A stretch of 64,000 nt of DNA, from the NCBI GenBank assembly GCA_029259415.1, contig JAPDIW010000023.1, forward strand, positions 1 to 64,000, written 5' to 3'. The notes under the pieces are model-generated. The model was given only the letters and a program-made list of their open reading frames with translations, was not told where the DNA came from and made no database searches. This DNA comes from Archaeoglobi archaeon. GTDB taxonomy: Archaea; Halobacteriota; Archaeoglobi; Archaeoglobales; Archaeoglobaceae. Shown in pieces: positions 51,547-59,872 of this stretch (positions are counted from its first letter, which is position 1; the number at the start of each line of letters is the position of its first letter). The translations under genes and the position numbers were made by a program.

Positions 51547-52515
51547 ATGGAGCACGTGGTTTATGTTGTTGGGCATAAGAATCCCGATACGGACAGCGTC
51601 TGTTCTGCGATCGCTTTCGCCTACCTCTGGAACAAATGGAAGGAGGGTGGGAACGTAAGCAAGATGATGAAAGTTGAGGCGGAAGCCAAACCTGTGATTC
51701 AGGGAGATGTCAACCCGGAGACAAAGTATGTCCTTGAGAAGTTCGGCTTTGAGGTTCCCGAGATTATGACTAACGGAGAGGGGAAGAAGGTCGCTCTCGT
51801 TGACCACAGCGAGAAGGCGCAAACTGTAGAAGGCATAGACAAGGCTGAAGTTGTGGCGATAATCGACCACCACAAGATTGGTGATGTTACAACACCACAA
51901 CCGATTCTCTTCGTAAACCTGCCTGTTGGCTGCACTGCTACTGTTCTGAAACTTCTGTTCGACAAGACTGGAGTTGAGATTACAAAGGAAATCGCGGGGA
52001 TTCTGCTTTCATCCATCCTCAGCGATACGGTGATTTTCAAGTCAGCTACAACAACCGAACTCGACAAGGAGGTTGCGGAAGAGCTTGCCAAAATCGCGGG
52101 AATTGATGATCTCACTAAATTTGGCGTGGAGATAAAGTCGAAGCTTTCAGCAGTTGACGACTTGTCGGCAATGGAAATCATCAAGAGAGACTACAAGGAC
52201 TTCGACATGTCCGGCAAGAAGGTGGGAGTGGGACAGATCGAGCTTGTCGACCTCTCGCTGATTGAGAACAGAATTGACGAGATATACGAGACGATGAAGA
52301 AGATGAAGGAAGAAGGAGGTTACGCAGGAATATTCCTGATGCTCACGGACATAATGAAAGAAGGCACAGAGTTGCTTGTAGTGACGGACTATCCAGAGGT
52401 TGTAGAGAAGGCATTTGGCAAGAAGCTTGAGGGCAAGAGCGTTTGGCTTGAAGGAGTGATGAGCAGGAAGAAGCAGGTTGTGCCACCTCTCGAAAAGGCT
52501 TTTGCCGAACTCTAA
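51547..52515 (+). CDS. ppaC: Manganese-dependent inorganic pyrophosphatase
   Basis: 322 residues, DHH family II pyrophosphatase. Motifs: VVGHKNPDTDSVCSA near 8-20, VDHSE near 81, IIDHHKIG near 100, and C-terminal DHHA2 with MSRKKQVVPPLEKAF at the very end (SRKKQ pocket). Hydrolyses PPi produced by sulfate activation and biosynthesis. Preceded by a 200-bp AT-rich gap; followed by a T-run (TAATTTTTTTG). Confidence 0.96.
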   Translation: MEHVVYVVGHKNPDTDSVCSAIAFAYLWNKWKEGGNVSKMMKVEAEAKPVIQGDVNPETKYVLEKFGFEVPEIMTNGEGKKVALVDHSEKAQTVEGIDKAEVVAIIDHHKIGDVTTPQPILFVNLPVGCTATVLKLLFDKTGVEITKEIAGILLSSILSDTVIFKSATTTELDKEVAEELAKIAGIDDLTKFGVEIKSKLSAVDDLSAMEIIKRDYKDFDMSGKKVGVGQIELVDLSLIENRIDEIYETMKKMKEEGGYAGIFLMLTDIMKEGTELLVVTDYPEVVEKAFGKKLEGKSVWLEGVMSRKKQVVPPLEKAFAEL

Positions 52516-52593
52516 TTTTTTTGTTAAATAGATACTGCAACATTTTATCACAACCAAAAAATTAAAAAAGGTAAGATCCCATTAACTATATTT

Positions 52594-53112
52594 GTGAAAG
52601 CTGAGACCACAACTGGTGTAGAGGAACTGCTGAACGAGCTTGTCGGAAGGGTTGCCGGTGAGGTCGGTTTGATTCTCTTTTCGCTTGGCATTGAGGGTGA
52701 ATTCACGGATGACCAGCTTTCCCTTGAACTGGGGATAGAGATCAACGAAATTAGAAAGGCACTTTTTGCACTCTACGAAATAGGACTGGCGGAGTATATC
52801 AGGAGGAGGGACGACGAGACGGGATGGATGGAGTATTACTGGCGAATAAACTACGATAAAGCAGTTGAAGTTTTAAAGAGGGAGCTTGAAAAAACTACAA
52901 AAAAGCTGAGAGAGAAAATTGAAGCCGAGACGAGCACGATTTACTACATCTGCCCTAACATGTGCGTGAAGGTGTCCTACAACGATGCGATGGAACTCAA
53001 CTTTACATGCCCACGCTGCGGAGCGATGCTTGACTACCTAGATTGCAGTAAGGCCATTGAGAAGATTGAGGAAGAAGTGAGGAAGATAGAGGAGATTTTG
53101 AAAAGTTTATGA
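52594..53112 (+). CDS. tfe: Transcription factor E (TFIIE-alpha homologue)
   Basis: 172 residues starting with GTG at 52594. N-terminal extended winged helix at about 5-95: LILFSLGIEGEFTDDQLSLE, then INEIRKALFALYEIGLAEY. A zinc ribbon follows with CPNMC near 121 and CPRCG near 138; C-terminal helix. It helps open the promoter with TBP/TFB. Converges on the pilin-like operon with a 6-bp overlap. Confidence 0.9.
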   Translation: MKAETTTGVEELLNELVGRVAGEVGLILFSLGIEGEFTDDQLSLELGIEINEIRKALFALYEIGLAEYIRRRDDETGWMEYYWRINYDKAVEVLKRELEKTTKKLREKIEAETSTIYYICPNMCVKVSYNDAMELNFTCPRCGAMLDYLDCSKAIEKIEEEVRKIEEILKSL

Positions 53113-54039
53113 AAAGACAACTTCCCTGAATATTACAATTATTTCGGCCACTTTCTGAGGAAAGACTTCGTTTTCTATTGTGACTGTTGGATTCGTAGAA
53201 TGGTAGCAACTTGAATGTTGAGTTTTTGAAGGGTCAAGAGTAATGTTGAAGTAGCCCCCACTGTTTTCAAAGAATTTACACCAAGCATATCCGTTCTGGG
53301 TGTCTTTGATTATAATATACACATCGCTGAAGTTACTTTTTATTAGGTCATTTATCTCAACAAGGCTGAAAATATTACCCCCCTCATTAACAAAAAACCT
53401 GAATCTACCCGTACCTCCAATGGATAAATCACCCTTCACAACCGGGATTGTTATAACAAGAAACGTTGTTCCTTGTGTAAGCGTTGCGTTATATAGAATT
53501 CTCGGCTTATATAGGAGCCTTGAGTAATCTTGGTTGGAGTATTTGGAAAAAACACTCCCTCCCTCGAGTGTGAGCAACCAGTCTTTGTAGCCGTAAACGA
53601 GTCTTCCAATAGTGTGGTTAAGCGTGCATGCTGAGAAGTTGTAGTTTCCAGAACAAGATGATGAGTCGTAAAGGCTTCCGGTGGAGAGATTAATGCACAG
53701 CGGATGAGAATTGGGAATTTCACTGCATGGCAAATTGTAAGGGTTGCTCTCAGTGTAATTCACAAACGCCAAAATAAACTCCGGTTTAGCTTCTTCAACC
53801 ATTAGCGTTCCACCCTGCATTTCGATTTCAACCGCCTGAGACGGCACTTCACCAAACGAAACTGAGTGAATGATGTACTGAATTCTCTTAAAGCTCTGTT
53901 CAAGGCTCTGAGACATCACACTCCTTTTCATGTCCTCAACCATCGTGTTAACCTGAACGAAGACAATGGCAAGCACTGTCATAACGATTCCAAAGATATA
54001 CATGTAGCCTAAAACTTCGGAAACCCCTTTCTCCCTCAT
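53107..54039 (-). CDS. Pilin-like exported protein (last gene of the vWA/pilin operon)
   Basis: 310 residues. Class III (type IV pilin-like) N-terminus: MREKGVSEVLGYMYIFGIVM, then TVLAIVFVQ, with a short basic leader, a Gly before the hydrophobic helix and Glu five residues in. The exported part (about 35-310) is beta-rich with Asn-X-Ser/Thr sites and scattered Cys (NLPCSEIPNSHPLCI, SSCSGNYNFSACTL). No known domain. Overlaps the next upstream gene by 4 bp. Likely a minor pseudopilin. Confidence 0.78.
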   Translation of the reverse strand: MREKGVSEVLGYMYIFGIVMTVLAIVFVQVNTMVEDMKRSVMSQSLEQSFKRIQYIIHSVSFGEVPSQAVEIEMQGGTLMVEEAKPEFILAFVNYTESNPYNLPCSEIPNSHPLCINLSTGSLYDSSSCSGNYNFSACTLNHTIGRLVYGYKDWLLTLEGGSVFSKYSNQDYSRLLYKPRILYNATLTQGTTFLVITIPVVKGDLSIGGTGRFRFFVNEGGNIFSLVEINDLIKSNFSDVYIIIKDTQNGYAWCKFFENSGGYFNITLDPSKTQHSSCYHSTNPTVTIENEVFPQKVAEIIVIFREVVFS

Positions 54040-54833
54040 GATACTTCAACTCCTGTCACTATCAGGTTTAAGCTGCCGTTGGTTTTTTCAATTCTGATCG
54101 TCTTGTCGCTGCAATCATCATCTACAAGATCTACAGGAGGATTGCTTAATTCGCTTAAAGCCTCCTCCAAAGATTTTTTCCATATCTGGCAGAAATCAGA
54201 TTCTATTTCGATTGATTTTGTTTCGTTGAAAATGGCAGTAAAACTATGCCTAAAATTGGCCGTAACCTTGGAACCTCCAGCAGAGAAGTTGCCATTAAAG
54301 TCGTAAATAGAAATATAAAGAGTATCGTTTGTTATAACCAAATCAGGTTCAGAGACGGGAAAAGGGTTGATAGTTCCGTATTCCTTAAGGAATATTCCCG
54401 ATTCAAAAACCACTTCTCTTCCAGCGGTTTCGATACTAAGGCTATGGACTTCCCATTCTATCTCAGTATCGTGAGAAGCATGAATAAATGCGTTTACACT
54501 GGGATAGGGATTTCCTTGAAGCCCCGGCGGAAGGGTTGAAGTGATAACTCTTAGTGTAAAGTATTTCGAATTGGAAATACTGCCTCCATTCAGTTGTATT
54601 GTTTTAAAGGTAGATATTTCACTACCATACTTCATTCGTTGGACAATCTCCTTAATTTCAGCCATGTTTTTTATAGCATTTCTGTAGTTAATGTTGTCAA
54701 TGCTGCCCGATATAAAGGGATGGGAAATAGTGTAAATTAGCCCAGCTGCGGTGACTATTACCACGACGGTTAGCAAAGCCCCTACTACTTCGGAAACAGC
54801 CCTACTATTCAAGTGTAATCTCACCACCCTCAC
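54036..54833 (-). CDS. Pilin-like exported protein
   Basis: 265 residues. Start RLHLNSRAVSEVVGALLTVV, then VIVTAAGLIYT: basic leader, then SRAVSEVVGAL and a hydrophobic helix, the standard archaeal type IV pilin layout (processing before AVSEVVG). The remainder is beta-rich and lacks Cys until late (DFCQIW, DDCSDKT). Overlaps the vWA gene by 29 bp and the following gene by 4 bp, so translation is coupled. Confidence 0.8.
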   Translation of the reverse strand: MRVVRLHLNSRAVSEVVGALLTVVVIVTAAGLIYTISHPFISGSIDNINYRNAIKNMAEIKEIVQRMKYGSEISTFKTIQLNGGSISNSKYFTLRVITSTLPPGLQGNPYPSVNAFIHASHDTEIEWEVHSLSIETAGREVVFESGIFLKEYGTINPFPVSEPDLVITNDTLYISIYDFNGNFSAGGSKVTANFRHSFTAIFNETKSIEIESDFCQIWKKSLEEALSELSNPPVDLVDDDCSDKTIRIEKTNGSLNLIVTGVEVS

Positions 54834-57597
54834 CTGCTGTAATAGTTACCTTATCCTTATCTGAAACAATCTCCATTCTGCACTTTCCGTTCGTCCAAGT
54901 TGAACCCGCGGGGCATGTTGTAGTTTCCTGGCCAAGATAGTTAAGTGGTGTAAAGTCTATAAATGAAACCCCAAAACCTTCGTTGTTAATGTCGTACGTA
55001 CCTTCCTCAGCATCCTCCTTGACCTTCAACTTGACAATCAACTCGATTGTCTCATCCTTTTGTATGGATGCAATGTTAAGTTTTATCACAGTTGACGAGG
55101 GGAGGTTATCAACCTGAAGGTTAACGGGGTTGCCCTTGCTGGATGTGGCACTTGCACTTACGAACTCAAAGGGGCCTGAGAGAGTTACGTTGAGCGACTC
55201 GTTAATAGATATGTTCTTGGCGGCTACCTGAAAGATGTTAAATATCGTCTTGTATGCTTCAAGAAGTTCCTCACTCGTTGTGGCGAAGAAGTAACATGGC
55301 TCATTGTTGTCAGGCCGGGGAGATGCGATGTCTTTGAGCAATTCCTGACCATTGCTTGTTAGGGAGGTACCAAAACCTATCGTGCAGATTGGAATTTCAA
55401 ATCCGTTGATTTCAAGGTTGTTCTTGATGTAGTTCGCAACGCATAGAGCCTGATTGGCTCCACTCTGGCACCAATCACTGCCATCACAGCTACCATCACA
55501 CAAATCACATCCAAAGTAGTTCTTTACGTCACATTCGGTCGTCTCTCCATCAGTAAGCAGAATCATCAGCGGGCGGGTATTATTAATGCAATCTGTGCAG
55601 TTGTTCCCAGGCTCATTCCAGATTGGGAATACTTTTACTCCACAATAAAGCGCATCTGCATGGTCCGTAGCTCCGTTTGGTGCAAGGGATCTGATAAGGT
55701 CATTTACGTGATCCTTGTCTTTCGTCATGTATCTTAGAGGGGAGGAGTTCACCTCCACTCTGCTGGCGTCGTCTGAGAACTTGGTCAAACCTACAAAGTC
55801 ACCATCGCCGAGCATGTTGTTGAACTGAATCGCAGCAAGCTGGGCCGCCTCTATTCTCTTTAAATAAACCGTCGCTTTGAAAGTTTCTGGCACTTTGGAC
55901 GTGGGAACCACAACGATTTTGTAAACCCCCTCCTGAGGGTCGCTGTTCTCGTAAACATATTTTGTATCATACCAGTAATCTCTTTTAATATCATAGGCAA
56001 ACTCCTTGCTACCAGACGGTTCGACCACCCAAATATTCAGAAGGACATTCGCATCGTTGTTGTTGTCTTTGTAGTAGCAATCGTAATGAGCACACACGCC
56101 TAAAAAGCAGAAACTTCCGTCAACAAACCAGTAAGGTTTGCTTCCCTTAAAATCAGAAATTTTCAGGTAGCTAAAGTCAACATCTGTGGGGAGTTCAAAG
56201 TTGAATTCGTAGTAATTTGTGTAGCTTATGGTTTCATTTAGAACAACAGTGCCGTTAAACTTCACAAATATTGTGAGGTTGATTTGCTCGGGCGCTCTTG
56301 CGACAACTTCTATGGTGTAGCTTCCCCTTACATTTGAAGCTGTATATCGCTTTCCAACCTTTTCCCCACTGCTGTAGTCAATCCCCACTTCAGCACCGTT
56401 AACATAGAGTTTGATGAAGGAATTATCAATCCCTTTTCCATTCCATGGTGGAGGTGAGCAACTATCACAGCTGGAGAAACAGCTCAAATCGTAGTACCAA
56501 TCCGATAGCTTATCAGTTGTGTAGGCGTAAATCTCCAGAGTTCCGGGGTTTGGAGAGAAATCAGTTGTGTTCACAACCCTTTTAACAACGTTCGGAACGA
56601 TAGTCTGGTTAAATTCCTTGTAGATTGCATCCCAGTCCATGCTCCCCGAAACATCAATCACGTGCACGGTTGATAGGTTTACTGCCTGATTGACAAAGCC
56701 CCTCCCCTCCAGCTTTAAGTGGACTTCGAATGTCTCCCCAGGTGAAACCGCTTCTGGCTCGACCCACTTATTGTAAGTTATGTATGGATTTGACTGTGCC
56801 GGTTTCACAGAGACGAGAAGGGACTCAGTAGAGCTGGCATTGCAGTTTTCCTTTTCATCTATCCACGCAAAAATCTCAGCCCTGCACTCGTAGTCGTACC
56901 CACCAACGTTTTGACAACCAGTTATGTCGGTAACATTTAATCTGATAACCTCCGACTTCCCGCTCCCTTCAATAACTGTTCCATTCCAGAGAGTGATATT
57001 CCACGATACCGGTTCGGTGATTTCATTTGAATTTTCAAAGTAAACCACAAGCTGGGTTTCGCTATTCTTTTCGATGCTTGATGGTATAAAGTCCAGCCTC
57101 GGCTTTAATTCAAAGGGGCAAACCTTCTCTCTCGTATATGTAATTTCCTTTTCTTCCCCTTCGGCTTCAGCACTTAAAACTTCTCCAGATGTTTTTATCT
57201 TAAGCACTTCTCCCTCTGGCAAGACGAATTTGCCCAGGCCAAGCCCACTCTGAGCTGAAATGCCACCTGCAAGGCTGTTGACCGAGATAAAAATTCTGTC
57301 ATCTTTCTCTTCAAATTTAACCTTGTATTCGTAATCCCCAACTTCAGGCATGATGGATATTTTTGTTTTGATGTATCCCGAAGGTGGTCTGAGGAGAATA
57401 TAATCAGTATAAAAAGCGGAGATTTGTGAGGCCACATCTGCAAACTGATTTTCGGTAACTCTCAGAACCTGTGCTTCGGTAAGAACGTCATGAACAGATA
57501 AGCCAAGAATAACAACGAATATGCTTAAAATTGCGGCAAGGAGGAGATACTCCGTAAGGAGAGAGACTCCTTTTTCATCAACAGTCGGTTCCCTCAC
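54805..57597 (-). CDS. Large pilin-anchored von Willebrand A protein with a split A domain
   Basis: 930 residues from the GTG at 57597, chosen because GGAGGTG ends 7 bp before it; the frame is open six codons further. Pilin-like head: DEKGVSLLTEYLLLAAILSI. Then beta-rich modules (70-300). The MIDAS motif VIDVSGSMDW is near residue 315. The helix that should follow directly (RIEAAQLAAIQFNNMLGDGD) appears only near 580. Between lies about 255 residues of beta-rich, Cys-rich insert (CFSSCDSC, CFLGVCAHYDC). The MIDAS Thr (NGATDHADAL) and Asp (LLTDGETTECD) follow near 645 and 682. The C-terminal 200 residues are beta-rich. An adhesin or pilus-tip protein is inferred. Confidence 0.85.
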   Translation of the reverse strand: MREPTVDEKGVSLLTEYLLLAAILSIFVVILGLSVHDVLTEAQVLRVTENQFADVASQISAFYTDYILLRPPSGYIKTKISIMPEVGDYEYKVKFEEKDDRIFISVNSLAGGISAQSGLGLGKFVLPEGEVLKIKTSGEVLSAEAEGEEKEITYTREKVCPFELKPRLDFIPSSIEKNSETQLVVYFENSNEITEPVSWNITLWNGTVIEGSGKSEVIRLNVTDITGCQNVGGYDYECRAEIFAWIDEKENCNASSTESLLVSVKPAQSNPYITYNKWVEPEAVSPGETFEVHLKLEGRGFVNQAVNLSTVHVIDVSGSMDWDAIYKEFNQTIVPNVVKRVVNTTDFSPNPGTLEIYAYTTDKLSDWYYDLSCFSSCDSCSPPPWNGKGIDNSFIKLYVNGAEVGIDYSSGEKVGKRYTASNVRGSYTIEVVARAPEQINLTIFVKFNGTVVLNETISYTNYYEFNFELPTDVDFSYLKISDFKGSKPYWFVDGSFCFLGVCAHYDCYYKDNNNDANVLLNIWVVEPSGSKEFAYDIKRDYWYDTKYVYENSDPQEGVYKIVVVPTSKVPETFKATVYLKRIEAAQLAAIQFNNMLGDGDFVGLTKFSDDASRVEVNSSPLRYMTKDKDHVNDLIRSLAPNGATDHADALYCGVKVFPIWNEPGNNCTDCINNTRPLMILLTDGETTECDVKNYFGCDLCDGSCDGSDWCQSGANQALCVANYIKNNLEINGFEIPICTIGFGTSLTSNGQELLKDIASPRPDNNEPCYFFATTSEELLEAYKTIFNIFQVAAKNISINESLNVTLSGPFEFVSASATSSKGNPVNLQVDNLPSSTVIKLNIASIQKDETIELIVKLKVKEDAEEGTYDINNEGFGVSFIDFTPLNYLGQETTTCPAGSTWTNGKCRMEIVSDKDKVTITAGEGGEITLE

Positions 57598-57901
57598 AAT
57601 AGTCCACCTCCACACTCCTAAATTCTATCTTATCTATGCTTACATAACAAACCCAGCCATTCTTCGCGCACAGGGTTTGGATTTGAGGGTTAATTTCACC
57701 GAGATTATCCCTATAATTTTGCTTTATATAATGCAAGTTCCTGATTTCTTCCTTGGGAAATGCTAGCATTGCTCTTGAACTTTCAACACCAGCAATAATG
57801 TTCTGTGCATAGACATAGGATAAAGTAAGAATGACAATCACTACCACAAATGCGAACAAAAGAATCATCTGACCCTTTTCATCCCCTCTCAGGTTCTCCA
57901 T
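57578..57901 (-). CDS. Pilin-like exported protein (small)
   Basis: 107 residues from the ATG at 57901, with GGAGGTGAGG upstream; the open frame upstream overlaps the previous gene. Pilin-like start ENLRGDEKGQMILLFAFVVV, then IVILTLSYVYA. A short exported part ends in Cys-containing stretches (TLCAKNGWVCYV, DYCEGTDC) likely to form disulfides. Stop overlaps the vWA gene start by 20 bp. Confidence 0.75.
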   Translation of the reverse strand: MENLRGDEKGQMILLFAFVVVIVILTLSYVYAQNIIAGVESSRAMLAFPKEEIRNLHYIKQNYRDNLGEINPQIQTLCAKNGWVCYVSIDKIEFRSVEVDYCEGTDC

Positions 57902-58380
57902 AGAGTTAGCCTCACCTCCACTACCTTTGTATCTGGCACGGTTAAACCGAAACACTCCGAGTTGTGGAGATTTGGAACGACAACAAACCTGCTAACCCTT
58001 ACGGCATCAGGGGTAGGCGTTCTGTTAAAGCCGTAAAGGGTTATCTGCTCTATCTCCGTGCCATTAACCCAGATAAGGTCAACTCTACCAAACGTATTTA
58101 GGCTTTCCAGTATTCTGCTTAAGTTTGAGTTGAACTCGTCCGGTGCTTTGTATCCCGATGAGCAGTTCTCAATCATGCCTGCCAAGGAGGCATTACCTCC
58201 ATTCGGGTTGTCCAAAACCTTCAGTATGTCGTATCCGAGCTGCTTGAGCTGTACGTTAGCAAAATCACTCCAAGAAGGTGCGATTACCACCGTGCTTTGA
58301 AACATAGTGTAAACGGCAAGAAGAATAAGTAGGGATGCTGCAACACCTTCAAGAGTGAAAGTTTGAGCTTTCAAATCCAT
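57889..58380 (-). CDS. Pilin-like exported protein
   Basis: 163 residues from the ATG at 58380, preceded by TGGAGGTGGTGGT. Head DLKAQTFTLEGVAASLLILL, then AVYTMFQSTVVIAP: the hydrophobic helix has the pilin-like Phe/Thr-Leu-Glu start. The exported part is mixed alpha/beta with two Cys (IENCSSGYK, HNSECFGL). Overlaps the upstream gene by 10 bp and the downstream one by 13 bp. Confidence 0.77.
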   Translation of the reverse strand: MDLKAQTFTLEGVAASLLILLAVYTMFQSTVVIAPSWSDFANVQLKQLGYDILKVLDNPNGGNASLAGMIENCSSGYKAPDEFNSNLSRILESLNTFGRVDLIWVNGTEIEQITLYGFNRTPTPDAVRVSRFVVVPNLHNSECFGLTVPDTKVVEVRLTLWRT

Positions 58381-58961
58381 ACCACCACCTCCAACTTGCA
58401 AACGCACCTTCCCGCTATTGTATCGCATGGAATTGCCGTACAATCGTCTAGGTAAACAAGTCTTTCAAATTTCATCACCTGACCAATTTCCGGAATCTCT
58501 TCACCTCCAGAAACTAGAACAGAGTTGTCTAGTTTTGTTAAACTAAAATTTAAATGGTAGCTTTGATTTCCGACGTTCAAACCTAAGTAATCCTCAACTT
58601 TCTCTCTGCAACTCGGATTCTCCAACAAGTGCTCCAATTTCAAAATTTTGGATGTGTTTAGGTAATTCTCCTCCGTACCTCTTGTGTAATCAAAATTTGC
58701 TAAACCAACCCTAAATTCATAACTATTACAGTTGCTCAGGTCAATTTTACTTTCCCAATCAGCCGGATAGCCGCTATCCTCCACAAGTAGCGTGGCAATG
58801 CGGTATGCTTGACTTCCAAGGGCAATTTCATATCTTACATCCGCAAAAACTCCGGGAAGAAACTGTGCAACAAAGATGAACGTAACTAAGAATATAGAAA
58901 GGCCAATAAGCATGTCTAGGCTTAACTTACCCTCGGTAGATTTTCGGCCATATTTACTCAT
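58371..58961 (-). CDS. Pilin-like exported protein (first gene of the vWA/pilin operon)
   Basis: 196 residues. Leader SKYGRKSTEGKLSLDMLIGL, then SIFLVTFIFVAQFLPGVF: basic leader, Gly-Lys-Leu-Ser-Leu-Asp, then hydrophobic helix. Exported part has several Cys (SNCNSYEF, NPSCREK, DDCTAIPCD, CVCKLEVVVW) and Asn-X-Ser/Thr sites. All six genes run as one overlapping operon from here to 53107. A perfect 17-bp palindrome lies 37 bp upstream. No secretion ATPase, TadC-like membrane protein or prepilin peptidase is in the window. Confidence 0.78.
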   Translation of the reverse strand: MSKYGRKSTEGKLSLDMLIGLSIFLVTFIFVAQFLPGVFADVRYEIALGSQAYRIATLLVEDSGYPADWESKIDLSNCNSYEFRVGLANFDYTRGTEENYLNTSKILKLEHLLENPSCREKVEDYLGLNVGNQSYHLNFSLTKLDNSVLVSGGEEIPEIGQVMKFERLVYLDDCTAIPCDTIAGRCVCKLEVVVWI

Positions 58962-58997
58962 GTTATGATAAATTACGTTTTAATCCATTTAAAACTT

Positions 58998-59014
58998 GTG
59001 ATTACTATAATCAC
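58998..59014. promoter_or_regulatory. Perfect 17-bp palindrome between pilin operon and rpl7ae
   Basis: GTGATTA-CTA-TAATCAC sits in the 137-bp divergent gap, 37 bp before the pilin operon start and 85 bp before rpl7ae. Typical size and symmetry of a dimeric repressor site. Confidence 0.55.
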
Positions 59015-59066
59015 ACTACAAGTCACCAAAACTTTTAAAACTGCGGAGTGATTAACGAAAGAGCCG

Positions 59067-59108
59067 ATGAATGATGACCTGGTGAAGGAGGTGGTGATAT
59101 GTACGTGA
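59067..59108 (+). other. 13-codon upstream ORF overlapping the L7Ae start
   Basis: ATG at 59067 encodes [13 protein letters not shown] and stops at 59106-59108, overlapping the rpl7ae ATG at 59099. The leader also contains UGAUGA, a box C-like motif. It may be a leader peptide, an autoregulatory site, or chance. Confidence 0.35.
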
Positions 59109-59458
59109 GATTTGAGGTTCCTGAAGACATGCAGAATGAGGCTTTGAGTCTCCTTGAGAAAGTGAGAGAGAGTGGGAAGGTAAAGAAAGGTACAAACGAG
59201 ACCACAAAGGCAGTAGAGAGGGGTTTGGCGAAACTCGTTTACATTGCTGAGGACGTTGATCCACCCGAAATCGTCGCTCACCTGCCCCTCTTGTGTGAGG
59301 AGAAGAATGTGCCGTACATTTACGTTAAAAGCAAAAATGACCTTGGAAGGGCAGTAGGCATTGAGGTGCCGTGTGCATCTGCAGCGATAATCAACGAGGG
59401 AGATCTTAGAAAAGAGCTTGGAAACCTCGTGGAGAAGATAAAAGGCATTCAGAAATAA
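59099..59458 (+). CDS. rpl7ae: Ribosomal protein L7Ae
   Basis: 119 residues. K-turn-binding protein of the 50S subunit, box C/D and H/ACA RNPs and RNase P. Signature [20 protein letters not shown] near 30-50, then [20 protein letters not shown] and [21 protein letters not shown] precedes the ATG. First gene of rpl7ae-rps28e-rpl24e-ndk-infB, a cluster conserved across euryarchaea. Confidence 0.97.
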   Translation: MYVRFEVPEDMQNEALSLLEKVRESGKVKKGTNETTKAVERGLAKLVYIAEDVDPPEIVAHLPLLCEEKNVPYIYVKSKNDLGRAVGIEVPCASAAIINEGDLRKELGNLVEKIKGIQK

Positions 59459-59471
59459 TTAGGGTGATATT

Positions 59472-59687
59472 ATGGCTGACGAGGAGGATATTCAGCCCGC
59501 CGAGGTTGTGGAGCTTGTTGGCAGGACAGGAATGCACGGGGAGGTTACACAGGTTAAAGTTAGGGTGCTTGCTGGAGAGAACAAGGGCAGAGTCATAACG
59601 AGGAACGTCTTTGGCCCGGTCAAGGTTGGAGACATAATAATGATAAAGGAGACGGCGAGAGAGGCAAGGAAGCTTGCGGTGAGGTGA
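59472..59687 (+). CDS. rps28e: Ribosomal protein S28e
   Basis: 71 residues, OB-fold protein of the 30S subunit: [20 protein letters not shown], then [20 protein letters not shown] and [16 protein letters not shown]. Starts 13 bp after rpl7ae with a GGTGATAT site. Confidence 0.97.
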   Translation: MADEEDIQPAEVVELVGRTGMHGEVTQVKVRVLAGENKGRVITRNVFGPVKVGDIIMIKETAREARKLAVR

Positions 59688-59691
59688 AGAG

Positions 59692-59868
59692 ATGGAGAAG
59701 AGGGTTTGCTCATTCTGCGGTTACGATATCGAGCCAGGGACGGGCAAGATGTACGTGAGGAGAGACGGGAGAGTCTTCTACTTCTGCTCGGGAAAGTGCG
59801 AGAAGAACATGCTCAAGCTCAAGAGGAAGCCGAGAAAGCTGAAGTGGACCAAGCACTACTCAAGGTGA
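59692..59868 (+). CDS. rpl24e: Ribosomal protein L24e
   Basis: 58 residues, too short for a simple ORF cutoff but clear. Zinc finger CSFCG near residue 6 and CSGKCEKN near 32; [16 protein letters not shown] between them, basic tail [16 protein letters not shown]. Starts 4 bp after rps28e (GAGGTGAAGAG site) and ends 4 bp before ndk. Confidence 0.96.
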   Translation: MEKRVCSFCGYDIEPGTGKMYVRRDGRVFYFCSGKCEKNMLKLKRKPRKLKWTKHYSR

Positions 59869-59872
59869 TCCC

